Assembly (NCBI RefSeq): GCF_042676145.1
Contig: NZ_JBHTJW010000002.1
Coordinates: forward strand, 1,116,001 to 1,180,000
Direction of reading: 5' to 3'
DNA from: Methylophilus glucosoxydans
GTDB taxonomy: Bacteria; Pseudomonadota; Gammaproteobacteria; Burkholderiales; Methylophilaceae
Length of the DNA stretch: 64,000 bases
Translations under genes and position numbers: made by a program
Part shown: positions 15,635 through 25,911 of the stretch, in pieces
Layout: the number at the start of each line of letters is the position of its first letter
Numbering within the stretch: the first letter of the stretch is position 1
The notes under the pieces: model-generated
What the model saw: the letters and a program-made list of their open reading frames with translations, nothing else
Told to the model about the DNA's origin: nothing
Database searches by the model: none

Positions 15635-18067
15635 ATGCTAAACATCGAAATTGACGGCAAACCTCTAGAAGTCGAACATGGCAGCACCATTATTGATGCG
15701 GCCGATGCGGCAGGGATCGCCATCCCGCGTTTTTGTTACCACAAAAAGCTGTCGGTGGCCGCCAACTGTCGTATGTGTCTGGTGCAGGTAGAAAAATTCA
15801 ACAAACCGCTGCCTGCCTGTGCAACCCCGGTGGCGGATGGCATGAAGATTTACACCCGTAGTAAATCTGCCGTGGAAGCTCAGCAAAGCGTGATGGAGTT
15901 TTTGCTGATTAACCACCCGCTGGATTGCCCGATTTGCGACCAGGGCGGTGAATGTGATTTGCAGGATATTGCCGTCGCTTATGGCGCGTCTGGCTCACGC
16001 TATACCGAAGAAAAACGCGTGGTCTTCAACAAAAACATTGGTCCGCTGGTCAGCACTGACATGACACGTTGTATCCAATGTACCCGCTGTGTGCGCTTCC
16101 TGAAAGAGGTAGGCGGCATGCAGGAGCTGGGCTTGGTCAATCGTGGCGAGCATGCCGAGATTACCGCTTATGTTGACCAGTCTGTGAACTCCGAACTCAG
16201 TGGCAATATTATTGATTTGTGCCCGGTAGGCGCGCTGACCAGCAAGCCTTTCCGTTACTCTGCACGCAGCTGGGAGCTGGTGCGCAGACCTTCGATTGCG
16301 CCGCACGATGGCTTGGGCTCGCACATTGAAGTCCACGTCAAAGATCATAAAGTCATGCGTGTGTTACCGCGTGAAAAAGAGTCGATTAACGAGTGCTGGC
16401 TGTCTGACCGTGACCGTTTCTCCTACGAGGGCTTGAACAGTCCAGACCGCCTCAAGGTGCCCATGATCAAGCACAACGGGCAATGGCAGGAAACTGACTG
16501 GAAAACAGCCATTGAGTTTGCATCGGGTCAGCTCAAAGACATTACCAAACAATATGGCGGTGATGCCTTGGGCGTGCTGGTTTCTCCGAATAGCACCATG
16601 GAAGAAGGCTACCTGATCAAGCAGCTGGCAGATGGCTTGGGCTGTGGCAACGTCGATTACCGCCTGCGCCAGACAGACTTCCGCCTGGATGGCAAACGTA
16701 CCGGCACCCCATGGATGGGCTGCAATATTCAGGAAATCGAAGAGCTGGATCGCATCCTGCTGATTGGTTCGAATATCCGCAATGAACATCCTTTGCTGGC
16801 ACAACGTATCCGCAAGGCGGTTTCAAGAGGGGCGGAATTATGTATTGTCAGCCCGCTCGATAACGATCCATTGATGGACATTGCACATAAAGTCATTGTG
16901 CGCCCGAACGACATGGTGAATGTGTTGGGCCAGATACTCAAAGCCATGTCCGGGTTGCAAAAACTGTCGCTATGCTTGCCACCCACCCTGAACAAGTTAC
17001 TCGAAGAAATTCAGGTGCGTCCCAATACGCAAAAAATTGCAGAGTGCCTGGCAGGTATCAGCGACGACTTGATCCTGATTGCACCCAAGGTTGGTATTTT
17101 TCTAGGCAATATGGCCTTGAGTGATCCCCGTTTTACCGAGATGTACAGTATGGCTGAAGCCATTGGCGGCATCAGCGGTGCGAAAGGCGGTATTTTACCG
17201 CCAGCGGCAAACAGCACCGGCATGCATTTGATGGGTGTCATGCCTACAGCCACTGGCATGCACGCGCGCGCCATGCTGGAAGTCCCACGCAAAGCATATC
17301 TATTGCTCAATATCGAGCCTGAGCTGGATTGTCAGCATGCCGCACTGGCAGCCGATGCCATCGCCAAAGCAGAGTGCGTGATTGCCTTGACGGCTTACAA
17401 GTCTGCAGCACTCGACAACGCCGATATCCTGTTACCGATCACGCCGTTCACCGAGACCTCAGGCAGCTTTATGAGCATGGAAGGGCGTGTACAGAGCTTC
17501 CAGGCCGTGACGCGTCCTCTCGGCGAAGCGCGCCCAGGCTGGAAAGTCCTGCGTGTGCTGGCAAATACGCTGGACTTGCCTGGCTTTGAATACAACAGTT
17601 CCGACGAAGTGAAAAATGCCATCTTTAATGGTGAGAAGCCCTCAGCCGTGGTCTGGCGCAGTCTCAACAACAACCTCAAAGAGCTGGTCGAAATTCAGGT
17701 GAATATCAAGAAACAAGGCCTGCAGCGAATTGGTGAAGTGCCACAATACGAGTCTGACCCGATCGTGCGCCGTTCTGCGCCCTTGCAAAAAACCAAATAC
17801 AACATCCGTCCGATGGCACGGATGCATGCTGACCAATTGGCAGAGCTTGGCTTGCAAGATGGCGACATCGTTGTCGCCCGTCAGGATAAAGGCAGTGCCG
17901 TGCTTAAAGCGCGTCTGGATAACCACGTTGCCAAAGGCTGTGTGCGTGTGGCTGCAGCGCATCCACTCACTGCGGGTCTGGGTGATTTGATGGGGGATAT
18001 CACCATTGAAAAAGCGTCTGCCGAGCAAGTGGCAATTTACGAAAAACAACTGACCGAGATGGCATAA
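15635..18067 (+). CDS. nuoG: NADH-quinone oxidoreductase subunit G
   Basis: An 810-residue 75-kDa-type subunit. The N-terminal [2Fe-2S] domain shows CYHKKLSVAANCRMC and the later Cys in LPACATP. The H-x3-C-x2-C-x5-C motif for N5 is HPLDCPICDQGGEC, and CIQCTRC plus CPVGALTSKPF holds N4. The remaining two thirds is a molybdopterin-oxidoreductase-like domain that has lost its cofactor role in complex I. It links NuoF/E to NuoI electron transfer and ends one base before nuoH. Confidence 0.96.
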   Translation: MLNIEIDGKPLEVEHGSTIIDAADAAGIAIPRFCYHKKLSVAANCRMCLVQVEKFNKPLPACATPVADGMKIYTRSKSAVEAQQSVMEFLLINHPLDCPICDQGGECDLQDIAVAYGASGSRYTEEKRVVFNKNIGPLVSTDMTRCIQCTRCVRFLKEVGGMQELGLVNRGEHAEITAYVDQSVNSELSGNIIDLCPVGALTSKPFRYSARSWELVRRPSIAPHDGLGSHIEVHVKDHKVMRVLPREKESINECWLSDRDRFSYEGLNSPDRLKVPMIKHNGQWQETDWKTAIEFASGQLKDITKQYGGDALGVLVSPNSTMEEGYLIKQLADGLGCGNVDYRLRQTDFRLDGKRTGTPWMGCNIQEIEELDRILLIGSNIRNEHPLLAQRIRKAVSRGAELCIVSPLDNDPLMDIAHKVIVRPNDMVNVLGQILKAMSGLQKLSLCLPPTLNKLLEEIQVRPNTQKIAECLAGISDDLILIAPKVGIFLGNMALSDPRFTEMYSMAEAIGGISGAKGGILPPAANSTGMHLMGVMPTATGMHARAMLEVPRKAYLLLNIEPELDCQHAALAADAIAKAECVIALTAYKSAALDNADILLPITPFTETSGSFMSMEGRVQSFQAVTRPLGEARPGWKVLRVLANTLDLPGFEYNSSDEVKNAIFNGEKPSAVVWRSLNNNLKELVEIQVNIKKQGLQRIGEVPQYESDPIVRRSAPLQKTKYNIRPMARMHADQLAELGLQDGDIVVARQDKGSAVLKARLDNHVAKGCVRVAAAHPLTAGLGDLMGDITIEKASAEQVAIYEKQLTEMA

Positions 18068-18068
18068 C

Positions 18069-19097
18069 ATGCATTTCTTTGCTGAATTATTTGGTTCCTA
18101 CTGGACAGACGTACAACTGGTCGTGTGGACACTGATTAAAATTGTGGCGATTGTGCTGCCATTGATGATAGGCGTTGCCTACCTCACACTGGCCGAGCGT
18201 AAAGTGATTGGTTACATGCAGGTGCGTATCGGTCCCAACCGTGTGGGCTACTGGGGCTTGTTACAACCATTGGCAGATGGCCTCAAATTGCTTTTTAAAG
18301 AAATTATCCTGCCGACTGCGTCTAATAAAGCATTGTTTTTTATTGGTCCAGTACTGGCAATTGCTCCGGCGTTTGCAGCTTGGGCCGTGGTGCCTTTTGA
18401 TGCCACTTTGGTATTGGCCAATGTCGATGCAGGCTTACTCTATATACTGGCCATGACCTCAGTTGCTGTCTACGGCGTGATTATCGCCGGGTGGGCGTCC
18501 AACTCAAAATATGCGTTTCTGGGGTCCTTGCGTTCCGCAGCACAAATTGTCTCGTATGAGATTGCCATGGGGTTTACACTGGTCGGTGTCTTGATGTGTG
18601 CCAACTCACTGAATTTGGGCAAGATCGTGATGGGACAAGAAGGAGGCTTCTGGCACTGGTATTTTCTGCCGTTGTTCCCGCTGTTTGTAGTCTATTTTAT
18701 TAGTGCGGTGGCTGAAACCAACCGCGCACCGTTTGACGTCGCCGAAGGTGAGTCTGAAATCGTGGCAGGTTTCCATGTAGAGTACTCTGGCATGGCCTTT
18801 GCGGTGTTCTTCCTGGCTGAGTATGCCAATATGATGCTGGTGTCCATGCTGGCCGCATTGATGTTCTTGGGCGGTTGGTTATCCCCGGTGCCGTTCTTGC
18901 CTGATAGTATTTTATGGTTGCTGGCAAAAGTCGCTTTCCTGTTGTTCCTGTTCTTGTGGTTCCGCGCTACCTTTCCACGTTATCGCTATGACCAGATCAT
19001 GCGTTTGGGTTGGAAAGTATTTATTCCCATCACGCTGGTCTGGATTATTGTGGTCGGTGGCATGATGCAAACCCAGTGGGCTTATTTATTCCACTAA
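18069..19097 (+). CDS. nuoH: NADH-quinone oxidoreductase subunit H
   Basis: A 342-residue membrane subunit with eight or so helices that forms the quinone entry tunnel and joins the membrane and peripheral arms. Signatures: LAERKVIGYMQVRIGPNRVG near the N-terminus and AETNRAPFDVAEGESEIVAG in the third cytoplasmic loop. The start is one base after nuoG, so translation is probably coupled. Confidence 0.97.
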   Translation: MHFFAELFGSYWTDVQLVVWTLIKIVAIVLPLMIGVAYLTLAERKVIGYMQVRIGPNRVGYWGLLQPLADGLKLLFKEIILPTASNKALFFIGPVLAIAPAFAAWAVVPFDATLVLANVDAGLLYILAMTSVAVYGVIIAGWASNSKYAFLGSLRSAAQIVSYEIAMGFTLVGVLMCANSLNLGKIVMGQEGGFWHWYFLPLFPLFVVYFISAVAETNRAPFDVAEGESEIVAGFHVEYSGMAFAVFFLAEYANMMLVSMLAALMFLGGWLSPVPFLPDSILWLLAKVAFLLFLFLWFRATFPRYRYDQIMRLGWKVFIPITLVWIIVVGGMMQTQWAYLFH

Positions 19098-19136
19098 CTG
19101 GACAATCGCACGGACAACGTATTTGGAAACCTTACC

Positions 19137-19628
19137 ATGTTGAACGCAATTAAAAATACATTAGGCAGTTTGATGTTATGGGAGATGCTCAAAGGCATGG
19201 CCCTGACCGGACGCTATTTCTTCGCCAAGAAAATTACTATTCAATACCCGGAAGAACGTACGCCGCAGTCCAACCGTTTTCGTGGCTTGCACGCGTTGCG
19301 CCGCTACCCGAACGGTGAAGAGCGCTGCATTGCCTGCAAGCTGTGTGAAGCCGTCTGTCCGGCGATGGCGATTACGATTGAATCCGAGCAGCGTGATGAT
19401 GGCACCCGCCGTACCACGCGTTATGACATTGACCTGACCAAGTGCATTTTTTGCGGTTTTTGTGAAGAATCCTGCCCAGTGGATAGCATCGTGGAAACCC
19501 GGATTTTTGACTACCACGGCGAGCAGCGCGGCGACTTGCTGTATACAAAAAAAATGTTGCTCGAAGTGGGTGACAAATACGAGGCGCAAATTGCAGCAGA
19601 CCGCGCCCAGGATAAAGCTTATCGATAA
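19137..19628 (+). CDS. nuoI: NADH-quinone oxidoreductase subunit I
   Basis: A 163-residue 8Fe ferredoxin-like subunit carrying N6a and N6b. Both CxxCxxCxxxCP motifs are visible: CIACKLCEAVCP and CIFCGFCEESCP. It relays electrons from NuoG to NuoB. Length and N-terminal amphipathic helix match the alpha/betaproteobacterial TYKY form. Confidence 0.97.
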   Translation: MLNAIKNTLGSLMLWEMLKGMALTGRYFFAKKITIQYPEERTPQSNRFRGLHALRRYPNGEERCIACKLCEAVCPAMAITIESEQRDDGTRRTTRYDIDLTKCIFCGFCEESCPVDSIVETRIFDYHGEQRGDLLYTKKMLLEVGDKYEAQIAADRAQDKAYR

Positions 19629-19647
19629 GCGCGGACAGGAATCCTAA

Positions 19648-20271
19648 ATGTTATTTACCGATATTGTTTTTTATGTGCTGGCTGCGATTCTGCTGTTCTC
19701 TGGCATCCGCGTGATTACTACGCGTAACCCCGTGCATGCTGCACTGTTTCTGGTGCTGGCGTTTTTTACGGCGGCAGGCATCTGGTTGTTGCTTGAAGCC
19801 GAGTTTCTCGCCATTGCCCTGATTCTGGTGTACGTGGGGGCGGTGATGGTGCTGTTCCTGTTTGTGGTGATGATGCTGGACATCAATATCGACAAATTGC
19901 GTGAAGGCTTCTGGTCTAACCTGCCATTGGCATTGACCTTTGGCGTGGTCATGATGGCTGAAATGATGATGGTGCTTTCTGCCAAAAACCTCAATCCCAG
20001 TCAGGCAGTGTCTGCACCGGCAGGCTTCAGTAATACGGCTGCGTTGGGCAAGGTGTTGTATACCGACTATTTGCTGCCGTTTGAATTGGCTGCGGTCGTG
20101 TTGCTGGTGGCGATGATTGCCGCCATTGTGTTGACCTTGCGCGAGCGTAAAGACAACAAATCCATGAATCCGGCCGAGCAGGTCAAAGTGAAGCGTAACG
20201 ACAGATTGCGTATTATCTCTATGCCTGCTGAAGTTGAAGTGCCAGCACCGTCTGCAGAGGAGAGTAAATAA
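19648..20271 (+). CDS. nuoJ: NADH-quinone oxidoreductase subunit J
   Basis: A 207-residue membrane subunit with five helices. NPVHAALFLVLAFF and the YVGAVMVLFLFVVMMLDI segment (containing the pi-bulge helix region of TM3) are typical of NuoJ. The C-terminal tail after about residue 175 is charged and cytoplasmic. SD AGGA precedes the ATG; nuoK follows after 2 bp. Confidence 0.95.
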   Translation: MLFTDIVFYVLAAILLFSGIRVITTRNPVHAALFLVLAFFTAAGIWLLLEAEFLAIALILVYVGAVMVLFLFVVMMLDINIDKLREGFWSNLPLALTFGVVMMAEMMMVLSAKNLNPSQAVSAPAGFSNTAALGKVLYTDYLLPFELAAVVLLVAMIAAIVLTLRERKDNKSMNPAEQVKVKRNDRLRIISMPAEVEVPAPSAEESK

Positions 20272-20273
20272 TC

Positions 20274-20579
20274 ATGGTCGGTTTGTCTCACTACCTGATT
20301 TTGGGGGCGCTGATGTTTGCCATCAGTGTGATTGGTATTTTCCTCAACCGCAAAAACGTCATTATTTTGCTCATGGCAATTGAGTTGATGCTGTTGGCCG
20401 TTAACCTGAATTTTGTGGCTTTTTCGCATTACCTCAATGATATTGGTGGTCAGGTATTCGTCTTTTTCATCTTGACGGTGGCTGCGGCGGAGTCAGCAAT
20501 TGGTCTCGCGATTCTGGTCGTATTGTTCCGCAACCTGCGTACCATCAACGTCGATGATCTGGATCAATTAAAAGGTTAA
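20274..20579 (+). CDS. nuoK: NADH-quinone oxidoreductase subunit K
   Basis: A 101-residue subunit with three membrane helices. The conserved membrane Glu residues lie in LMAIELMLLAVNLNF and in AAAESAIGLAI, both needed for proton translocation in studied homologues. Standard length. It follows nuoJ by 2 bp. Confidence 0.96.
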   Translation: MVGLSHYLILGALMFAISVIGIFLNRKNVIILLMAIELMLLAVNLNFVAFSHYLNDIGGQVFVFFILTVAAAESAIGLAILVVLFRNLRTINVDDLDQLKG

Positions 20580-20584
20580 GCGTG

Positions 20585-22657
20585 ATGACAATAAAACAAA
20601 TCCTGATCTTGATTCCGATGTTGCCTTTGCTGGCTGCGGCCGCTGTTGGCCTCTTCAGGAATTACTTACCGCGCTGGGCCGCACATGTGTTGACCATCGC
20701 TGGCGTCGGCGCGGCATTCGCCTTGTCTGCCTACATTTTTAACCAAACCCTGAATGGCTTCACGCTCAACGAAGCGGTGTATACCTGGCTCAATTCCGGT
20801 GACGTGCATTTTGAAGTGGGCTTCCTGATTGATAACCTGAGTGCGATGATGATGGTCGTGGTGACTTTTGTATCACTTATGGTGCATATTTATACCATCG
20901 GCTACATGGAAGAAGATCCAGGCTATAGCCGCTTCTTCAGCTACATTTCGCTGTTTACCTTCTCCATGCTGATGCTGGTCATGAGCAACAACTTCATGCA
21001 GTTGTTCTTTGGCTGGGAGGCGGTCGGTCTGGTGTCTTACCTACTGATTGGTTTCTGGTTTACACGTCCCACCGCCATTTACGCCAATTTGAAAGCCTTT
21101 CTGGTTAACCGGGTAGGGGACTTCGGCTTCCTGTTGGGTATAGGCATGGTGCTGTATTACTTTGGTAGCCTCGATTACGCCACCGTGTTTCAGCGTGCCC
21201 CTGAGTTTGCCAATACACAAGTTAATTTGATTGGTAGTTGCAACTGGTCCCTGATGACAGTCACTTGCCTGTTATTGTTTGTCGGTGCCATGGGTAAATC
21301 TGCACAAGTTCCGCTGCATGTCTGGCTGCCAGACTCCATGGAAGGTCCAACGCCAATTTCTGCGCTGATTCACGCTGCCACTATGGTGACTGCGGGTATC
21401 TTTATGGTTGCACGTATGTCGCCATTGTATGAGTTGTCTACGACTGCTTTATCAACCGTGATGGTGATCGGTGCGATCACTGCGCTGTTCATGGGCTTCC
21501 TGGGTATTATCCAGAACGATATCAAGCGCGTGGTGGCCTATTCGACCTTGTCGCAACTCGGGTATATGACTGTTGCATTGGGTGCATCAGCCTATTCTGT
21601 AGCCATTTTCCATCTGATGACCCATGCGTTCTTTAAGGCGTTGTTATTCCTGGGTGCCGGTTCGGTGATTATGGGTATGCACCACGACCAGGATATCCGC
21701 AACATGGGTAACCTCAAGAAATACCTGCCGGTCACCTGGATCACCTCTTTGATCGGTTCTCTGGCCTTGATTGGCACGCCGTTCTTTGCCGGGTTTTATT
21801 CCAAGGACAGCATCATCGAAGCGGTTGAGTTGTCGCATATCCCTGGCAGTGGTTTTGCCTATTTTGCCGTGATTGTCGGTGTGTTTGTCACCGCATTCTA
21901 TTCATTCCGTTTGTACTTCCTGGTATTCCACGGTGAGGAAAAGTGGCGCCATGCCAAACATGATGACCATGCACATGTCGCACATGCAGACGCACACCAT
22001 GACGACGCGCATCATGATGACCATGCACACGACGAAGAACATCATCATGGCCTAGGACCAAACGATGATCCGCATGAGCCAGGCTGGGTCGTTACCTTGC
22101 CATTGGCGTTGTTGGCGATCCCCTCACTGGTGATTGGTTACATTGCACTGGAACCGATGCTGTACGGTGATTTCTTCAAAAATGTGATTTTTGTGAATCC
22201 TGAAGCGCATCCTGCCATGGAGCACCTCGCCCATCACTACCACGAGTTCATGCATAGTCCGGCTGGCATGGCGATTCATGGCTTTACCAGCCTGCCATTT
22301 TTCCTGGCGGCCTCCGGGGTGGCACTATCATGGTTCTTCTATATGAAGCGTCCGGATATCCCTGCTGCAATCAAAGCCCGCTTTATCGTGATTTACAACA
22401 TCCTCGAAAACAAATACGGTTTTGACAGCTTTAACGAGAAGTTTTTTGCCGGAGGTTCACGCTGTCTAGGCGGCTTGTTGTGGAAGTTTGGTGACATCAC
22501 GTTGATTGATGGCGCCATGGTCAACGGCACAGCCAATACCATGGGCAAGATTGCTGCCAAGATACGCACGCTGCAATCCGGTTTAATTTATCACTACGCC
22601 TTTGCCATGATTATTGGCGTATTCCTTCTTATGACTTTCTTTATCAAAATTAACTAA
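20585..22657 (+). CDS. nuoL: NADH-quinone oxidoreductase subunit L
   Basis: A 690-residue antiporter-like proton-pumping subunit at the distal end of the membrane arm. It includes VGLVSYLLIGFW, the conserved WLPDSMEGPTPISALIHAATM block and the long lateral amphipathic helix at the C-terminus. An unusual His/Asp-rich segment lies at about residues 454-493 (roughly 21946-22065), between two late membrane helices, with more than a dozen histidines. I chose the ATG at 20585; the GTG immediately before (20582) is the alternative. The stop codon overlaps the nuoM start. Confidence 0.96.
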   Translation: MTIKQILILIPMLPLLAAAAVGLFRNYLPRWAAHVLTIAGVGAAFALSAYIFNQTLNGFTLNEAVYTWLNSGDVHFEVGFLIDNLSAMMMVVVTFVSLMVHIYTIGYMEEDPGYSRFFSYISLFTFSMLMLVMSNNFMQLFFGWEAVGLVSYLLIGFWFTRPTAIYANLKAFLVNRVGDFGFLLGIGMVLYYFGSLDYATVFQRAPEFANTQVNLIGSCNWSLMTVTCLLLFVGAMGKSAQVPLHVWLPDSMEGPTPISALIHAATMVTAGIFMVARMSPLYELSTTALSTVMVIGAITALFMGFLGIIQNDIKRVVAYSTLSQLGYMTVALGASAYSVAIFHLMTHAFFKALLFLGAGSVIMGMHHDQDIRNMGNLKKYLPVTWITSLIGSLALIGTPFFAGFYSKDSIIEAVELSHIPGSGFAYFAVIVGVFVTAFYSFRLYFLVFHGEEKWRHAKHDDHAHVAHADAHHDDAHHDDHAHDEEHHHGLGPNDDPHEPGWVVTLPLALLAIPSLVIGYIALEPMLYGDFFKNVIFVNPEAHPAMEHLAHHYHEFMHSPAGMAIHGFTSLPFFLAASGVALSWFFYMKRPDIPAAIKARFIVIYNILENKYGFDSFNEKFFAGGSRCLGGLLWKFGDITLIDGAMVNGTANTMGKIAAKIRTLQSGLIYHYAFAMIIGVFLLMTFFIKIN

Positions 22658-24165
22658 TGATGCAAGCCGACCTCACAAGTATTTCCTGGTTAAGTCTGGC
22701 CGTCTGGCTGCCGGTATTGTCTGGCGTGCTGGTGTTGTTGCTAGGCGGTGACCAAAAGGCCACATTGACTCGATGGCTGGCATTGGTAGGTAGCCTGGTC
22801 AGTTTTCTGGTGACTGTGCCGCTGTACACGCAGTTTGATATTCACGACGGCTTCTTCCAGTTTGAAGAATTGCTGCCCTGGGTACCGGCCTTCAATATGC
22901 ATTACCACCTGGGGGTCGACGGCTTCTCAATGCCTTTGGTGCTGTTAACCAGTTTTACCACGGTGATTGTGGTACTGGCAGGTTGGGAAGTGATTACCAA
23001 ACATGTGGCACAGTACATGGCGGCCTTCCTGATCATGAGCGGGATCATGATTGGTGTGTTCACCGCGCTTGATGCGATTCTGTATTACGTCTTCTGGGAA
23101 GCGATGCTGATTCCGATGTTCCTGGTGATTGGCATCTGGGGCGGGCCTAACCGCGTCTACGCTACCATCAAGTTTTTCCTGTATACCTTGCTGGGCTCCT
23201 TGTTGATGCTGGTCGCTTTTATTTACCTGTATCACCAGACTGGCAGTTTCGAGTTGGCTGATTACTATTTGTTACCGCTCAGCCTGCAAGCGCAAATCTA
23301 TATTTTCATTGCCTTCTTCATGGCATTTGCGGTGAAAATCCCGATGTGGCCAGTGCATACCTGGTTGCCGGATGCGCACGTTGAGGCACCTACGGGTGGT
23401 TCTGTGGTGCTGGCGGCCATTGCACTGAAACTTGGCGGCTACAGCTTTCTGCGATTTGCCATGCCGATTGCTCCGGATGCAGCCCATTACTTCACTTCAG
23501 CCATGGTCGCGCTGTCGCTGATTGCAGTGGTCTACATCGCACTGGTCGCGCTGGTGCAAAAAGACATGAAGAAGCTGATTGCTTATTCTTCGATCTCGCA
23601 CATGGGCTTTGTCACTTTGGGCTTCTTCATGTTTAGCCAGTTGGCGCTTGAGGGGGCCTTGGTGCAAATGATTTCACATGGCTTTATTTCTTCTGCGATG
23701 TTCCTGAGCGTAGGTGTGTTATACGACCGCGTCCATAGCCGTGAAATTTCCGCGTATGGTGGCGTGGTTAACAAGATGCCTGTGTTTGCCGCATTCGCTG
23801 TGTTGTTTGCCATGGCCAACAGTGGCTTGCCTGGCACCTCCGGCTTTGTGGGCGAGTTTATGGTGATTCTGGCCGCAGTCAAATTCAATTTCTGGGTGGC
23901 TTTCTTTGCCGCGACGACCTTGATATTTGGTGCAGCCTATACGCTGTGGATGACCAAGCGTGTGTTCTTTGGCAATGTGACGAATCATCACGTGGCCGAA
24001 CTGAGCGACCTCAGCAAACGTGAGTTCCTGATCTTGGGTATTCTGGCCATCTTGGTGATTGGTTTCGGCGTCTATCCACAAGCACTGACCGAAGTGATGC
24101 AGGCAACCAGCACAGAGTTCCTGAAACATATGGCGATTTCCAAATTGCCCGTCACAGGCTATTAA
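22657..24165 (+). CDS. nuoM: NADH-quinone oxidoreductase subunit M
   Basis: A 502-residue antiporter-like membrane subunit. The conserved Glu lies in YYVFWEAMLIPMFL, and the helix pair VHTWLPDAHVEAPTGGSVVLA carries the channel residues. Its ATG shares one base with the nuoL stop (TAATG). A second ATG three bases on would give almost the same protein. Confidence 0.97.
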   Translation: MMQADLTSISWLSLAVWLPVLSGVLVLLLGGDQKATLTRWLALVGSLVSFLVTVPLYTQFDIHDGFFQFEELLPWVPAFNMHYHLGVDGFSMPLVLLTSFTTVIVVLAGWEVITKHVAQYMAAFLIMSGIMIGVFTALDAILYYVFWEAMLIPMFLVIGIWGGPNRVYATIKFFLYTLLGSLLMLVAFIYLYHQTGSFELADYYLLPLSLQAQIYIFIAFFMAFAVKIPMWPVHTWLPDAHVEAPTGGSVVLAAIALKLGGYSFLRFAMPIAPDAAHYFTSAMVALSLIAVVYIALVALVQKDMKKLIAYSSISHMGFVTLGFFMFSQLALEGALVQMISHGFISSAMFLSVGVLYDRVHSREISAYGGVVNKMPVFAAFAVLFAMANSGLPGTSGFVGEFMVILAAVKFNFWVAFFAATTLIFGAAYTLWMTKRVFFGNVTNHHVAELSDLSKREFLILGILAILVIGFGVYPQALTEVMQATSTEFLKHMAISKLPVTGY

Positions 24166-24182
24166 AAGCAGGATTTTAAAAA

Positions 24183-25628
24183 ATGGATAATATGCAATTT
24201 GACTTGCTCGCCCTGTTGCCGGAAATGGTTGTATTGGGCATGGCCATGTTTATTTTGTTGCTGGATTTGTTCATCCTGCCACAAAACCGCTTCATGATTT
24301 ATGGATTAAGTCAGCTGACCTTGCTTGCGGCCGCCTTCCTGACTTTTAAAACACATACACCAGCGGTGGGCTTTGCCTTCTCGCATATGTTTATTGACGA
24401 TACCTTGTCAGACGTCATCAAAATGATGATGTATCTGGGCACCTCGTTGATCCTGGTATATACCCGCAAATACCTGCAAGACCGTAACCTCTATCGTGGT
24501 GAGTTTTATGCCATGGTCCTGTTCGGCTTGCTCGGTATGATGATCATGGTGTCAGGCCACAACCTGCTGACCATTTATATGGGCCTGGAATTGCTGTCAC
24601 TGTGCCTCTACTCTCTGGTAGCCTTTGATCGCGATAATCCAAGAGCGTCCGAGTCGGCCATGAAATATTTTGTGTTAGGTGCACTCGCTTCAGGGATGCT
24701 GCTATATGGCATGAGTATGCTGTATGGCATGACTGGCAGCCTGGATGTCAGTGATATTGCCAACAGCATTAGTCAGCAGCCCAAGAGCCCTGTGCTGATC
24801 ATGGGCTTGGTGTTTCTGGTTGCCGGTATTGCCTTCAAGTTTGGCGCTGTCCCGTTCCAGATGTGGGTGCCCGATGTCTATCAGGGGTCGCCAACTCCGA
24901 TGACACTGTTAATTGGCTCCGTGCCAAAACTGGCGGCTTATGCGATGACCGTGCGTCTGTTGGTGCAAGGTCTGCATCCGCTGGCCATGGACTGGCAGGA
25001 TATGCTGATGTTAATGGCGGTGTTGTCCATCATCATCGGTAACTTTAGCGCGATTGTGCAGACCAACCTCAAGCGTATGTTGGCATATTCCACGATTTCG
25101 CATGTTGGGTTCATTCTGTTCGGCATGATGAGTGCCAATGCCAATGGCTTTGCTTCCAGCTTCTTTTACATCAGTGCCTATGTCCTGATGTCAATTGCCG
25201 GCTTCGGTATCATTCTGTTATTGAGCCGTCAGGGCTTTGAAGCCGAAGAGATCAACGATCTCAAAGGGCTTAACCAGCGCCATCCATGGTTTGCTTTCCT
25301 CATGTTGATCATTATGTTCAGCATGGCCGGTATTCCGCCTACCATTGGTTTTTATGCCAAATTCACCGTATTGCAGGCCGCCTGGCAGGCTGGCTTCACC
25401 TGGCAGGTGGTGTTTGCCGTGCTGATGGCGACTATTGGTGCGTTCTACTATCTCAACATCGTGCGTAAAATGTATTTTGATGCACCGGAAGACCATACAC
25501 CGCTGTCCGCACCGATCGATATGCGCTTTATCCTCAGTGTGCATACCCTGGCGTTACTGGGCTTGGGCTTGTTCCCTGAAATTCTATTAGGCGTCTGCGG
25601 GCATAGCTTGCTGATGAGTCTGCAATAA
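24183..25628 (+). CDS. nuoN: NADH-quinone oxidoreductase subunit N
   Basis: A 481-residue third antiporter-like subunit. Matching blocks are YMGLELLSLCLYSLVAFDRDN with the conserved Glu, the FQMWVPDVYQGSPTPMTLL block and LAYSTISHVGFILFG. It completes the 14-gene complex I operon. The DUF2818 gene follows after one base. Confidence 0.97.
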   Translation: MDNMQFDLLALLPEMVVLGMAMFILLLDLFILPQNRFMIYGLSQLTLLAAAFLTFKTHTPAVGFAFSHMFIDDTLSDVIKMMMYLGTSLILVYTRKYLQDRNLYRGEFYAMVLFGLLGMMIMVSGHNLLTIYMGLELLSLCLYSLVAFDRDNPRASESAMKYFVLGALASGMLLYGMSMLYGMTGSLDVSDIANSISQQPKSPVLIMGLVFLVAGIAFKFGAVPFQMWVPDVYQGSPTPMTLLIGSVPKLAAYAMTVRLLVQGLHPLAMDWQDMLMLMAVLSIIIGNFSAIVQTNLKRMLAYSTISHVGFILFGMMSANANGFASSFFYISAYVLMSIAGFGIILLLSRQGFEAEEINDLKGLNQRHPWFAFLMLIIMFSMAGIPPTIGFYAKFTVLQAAWQAGFTWQVVFAVLMATIGAFYYLNIVRKMYFDAPEDHTPLSAPIDMRFILSVHTLALLGLGLFPEILLGVCGHSLLMSLQ

Positions 25629-25629
25629 G

Positions 25630-25911
25630 ATGGCTACCAAACTCATTTTTTTGTTGCTCATGTTGTTTTTGGCAAACCTGGCCTGGATTTCGGATAAGTG
25701 GCTGGGTTTGGTCGGCAATATTCAGCAGCTATGGCAGCGTTTTGCCGCCATGTTGCCTGCCTATTTCATCACGCTGCTGATTGGCTACCTGGTTGAGCGT
25801 TATGTGATGGGACAAGTCTGGCCGCAAGGCTGGGAGTTCTACAGTGTCACGCTATGCCTGTTTCTGGTGTTTTCATTCCCGGGCTTTGTCTATCGGGTAC
25901 TCTGGAAATAA
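25630..25911 (+). CDS. DUF2818 family small membrane protein
   Basis: A 93-residue protein with three hydrophobic segments (about residues 4-20, 38-55, 75-90). It starts one base after the nuoN stop. A DUF2818 protein directly after nuoN is a recurring feature of betaproteobacteria, which suggests a role in complex I assembly or stability, but no function is established. Family call rests on size, position and the pattern AYFITLLIGYLVER followed by FSFPGFVYR. Confidence 0.72.
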   Translation: MATKLIFLLLMLFLANLAWISDKWLGLVGNIQQLWQRFAAMLPAYFITLLIGYLVERYVMGQVWPQGWEFYSVTLCLFLVFSFPGFVYRVLWK

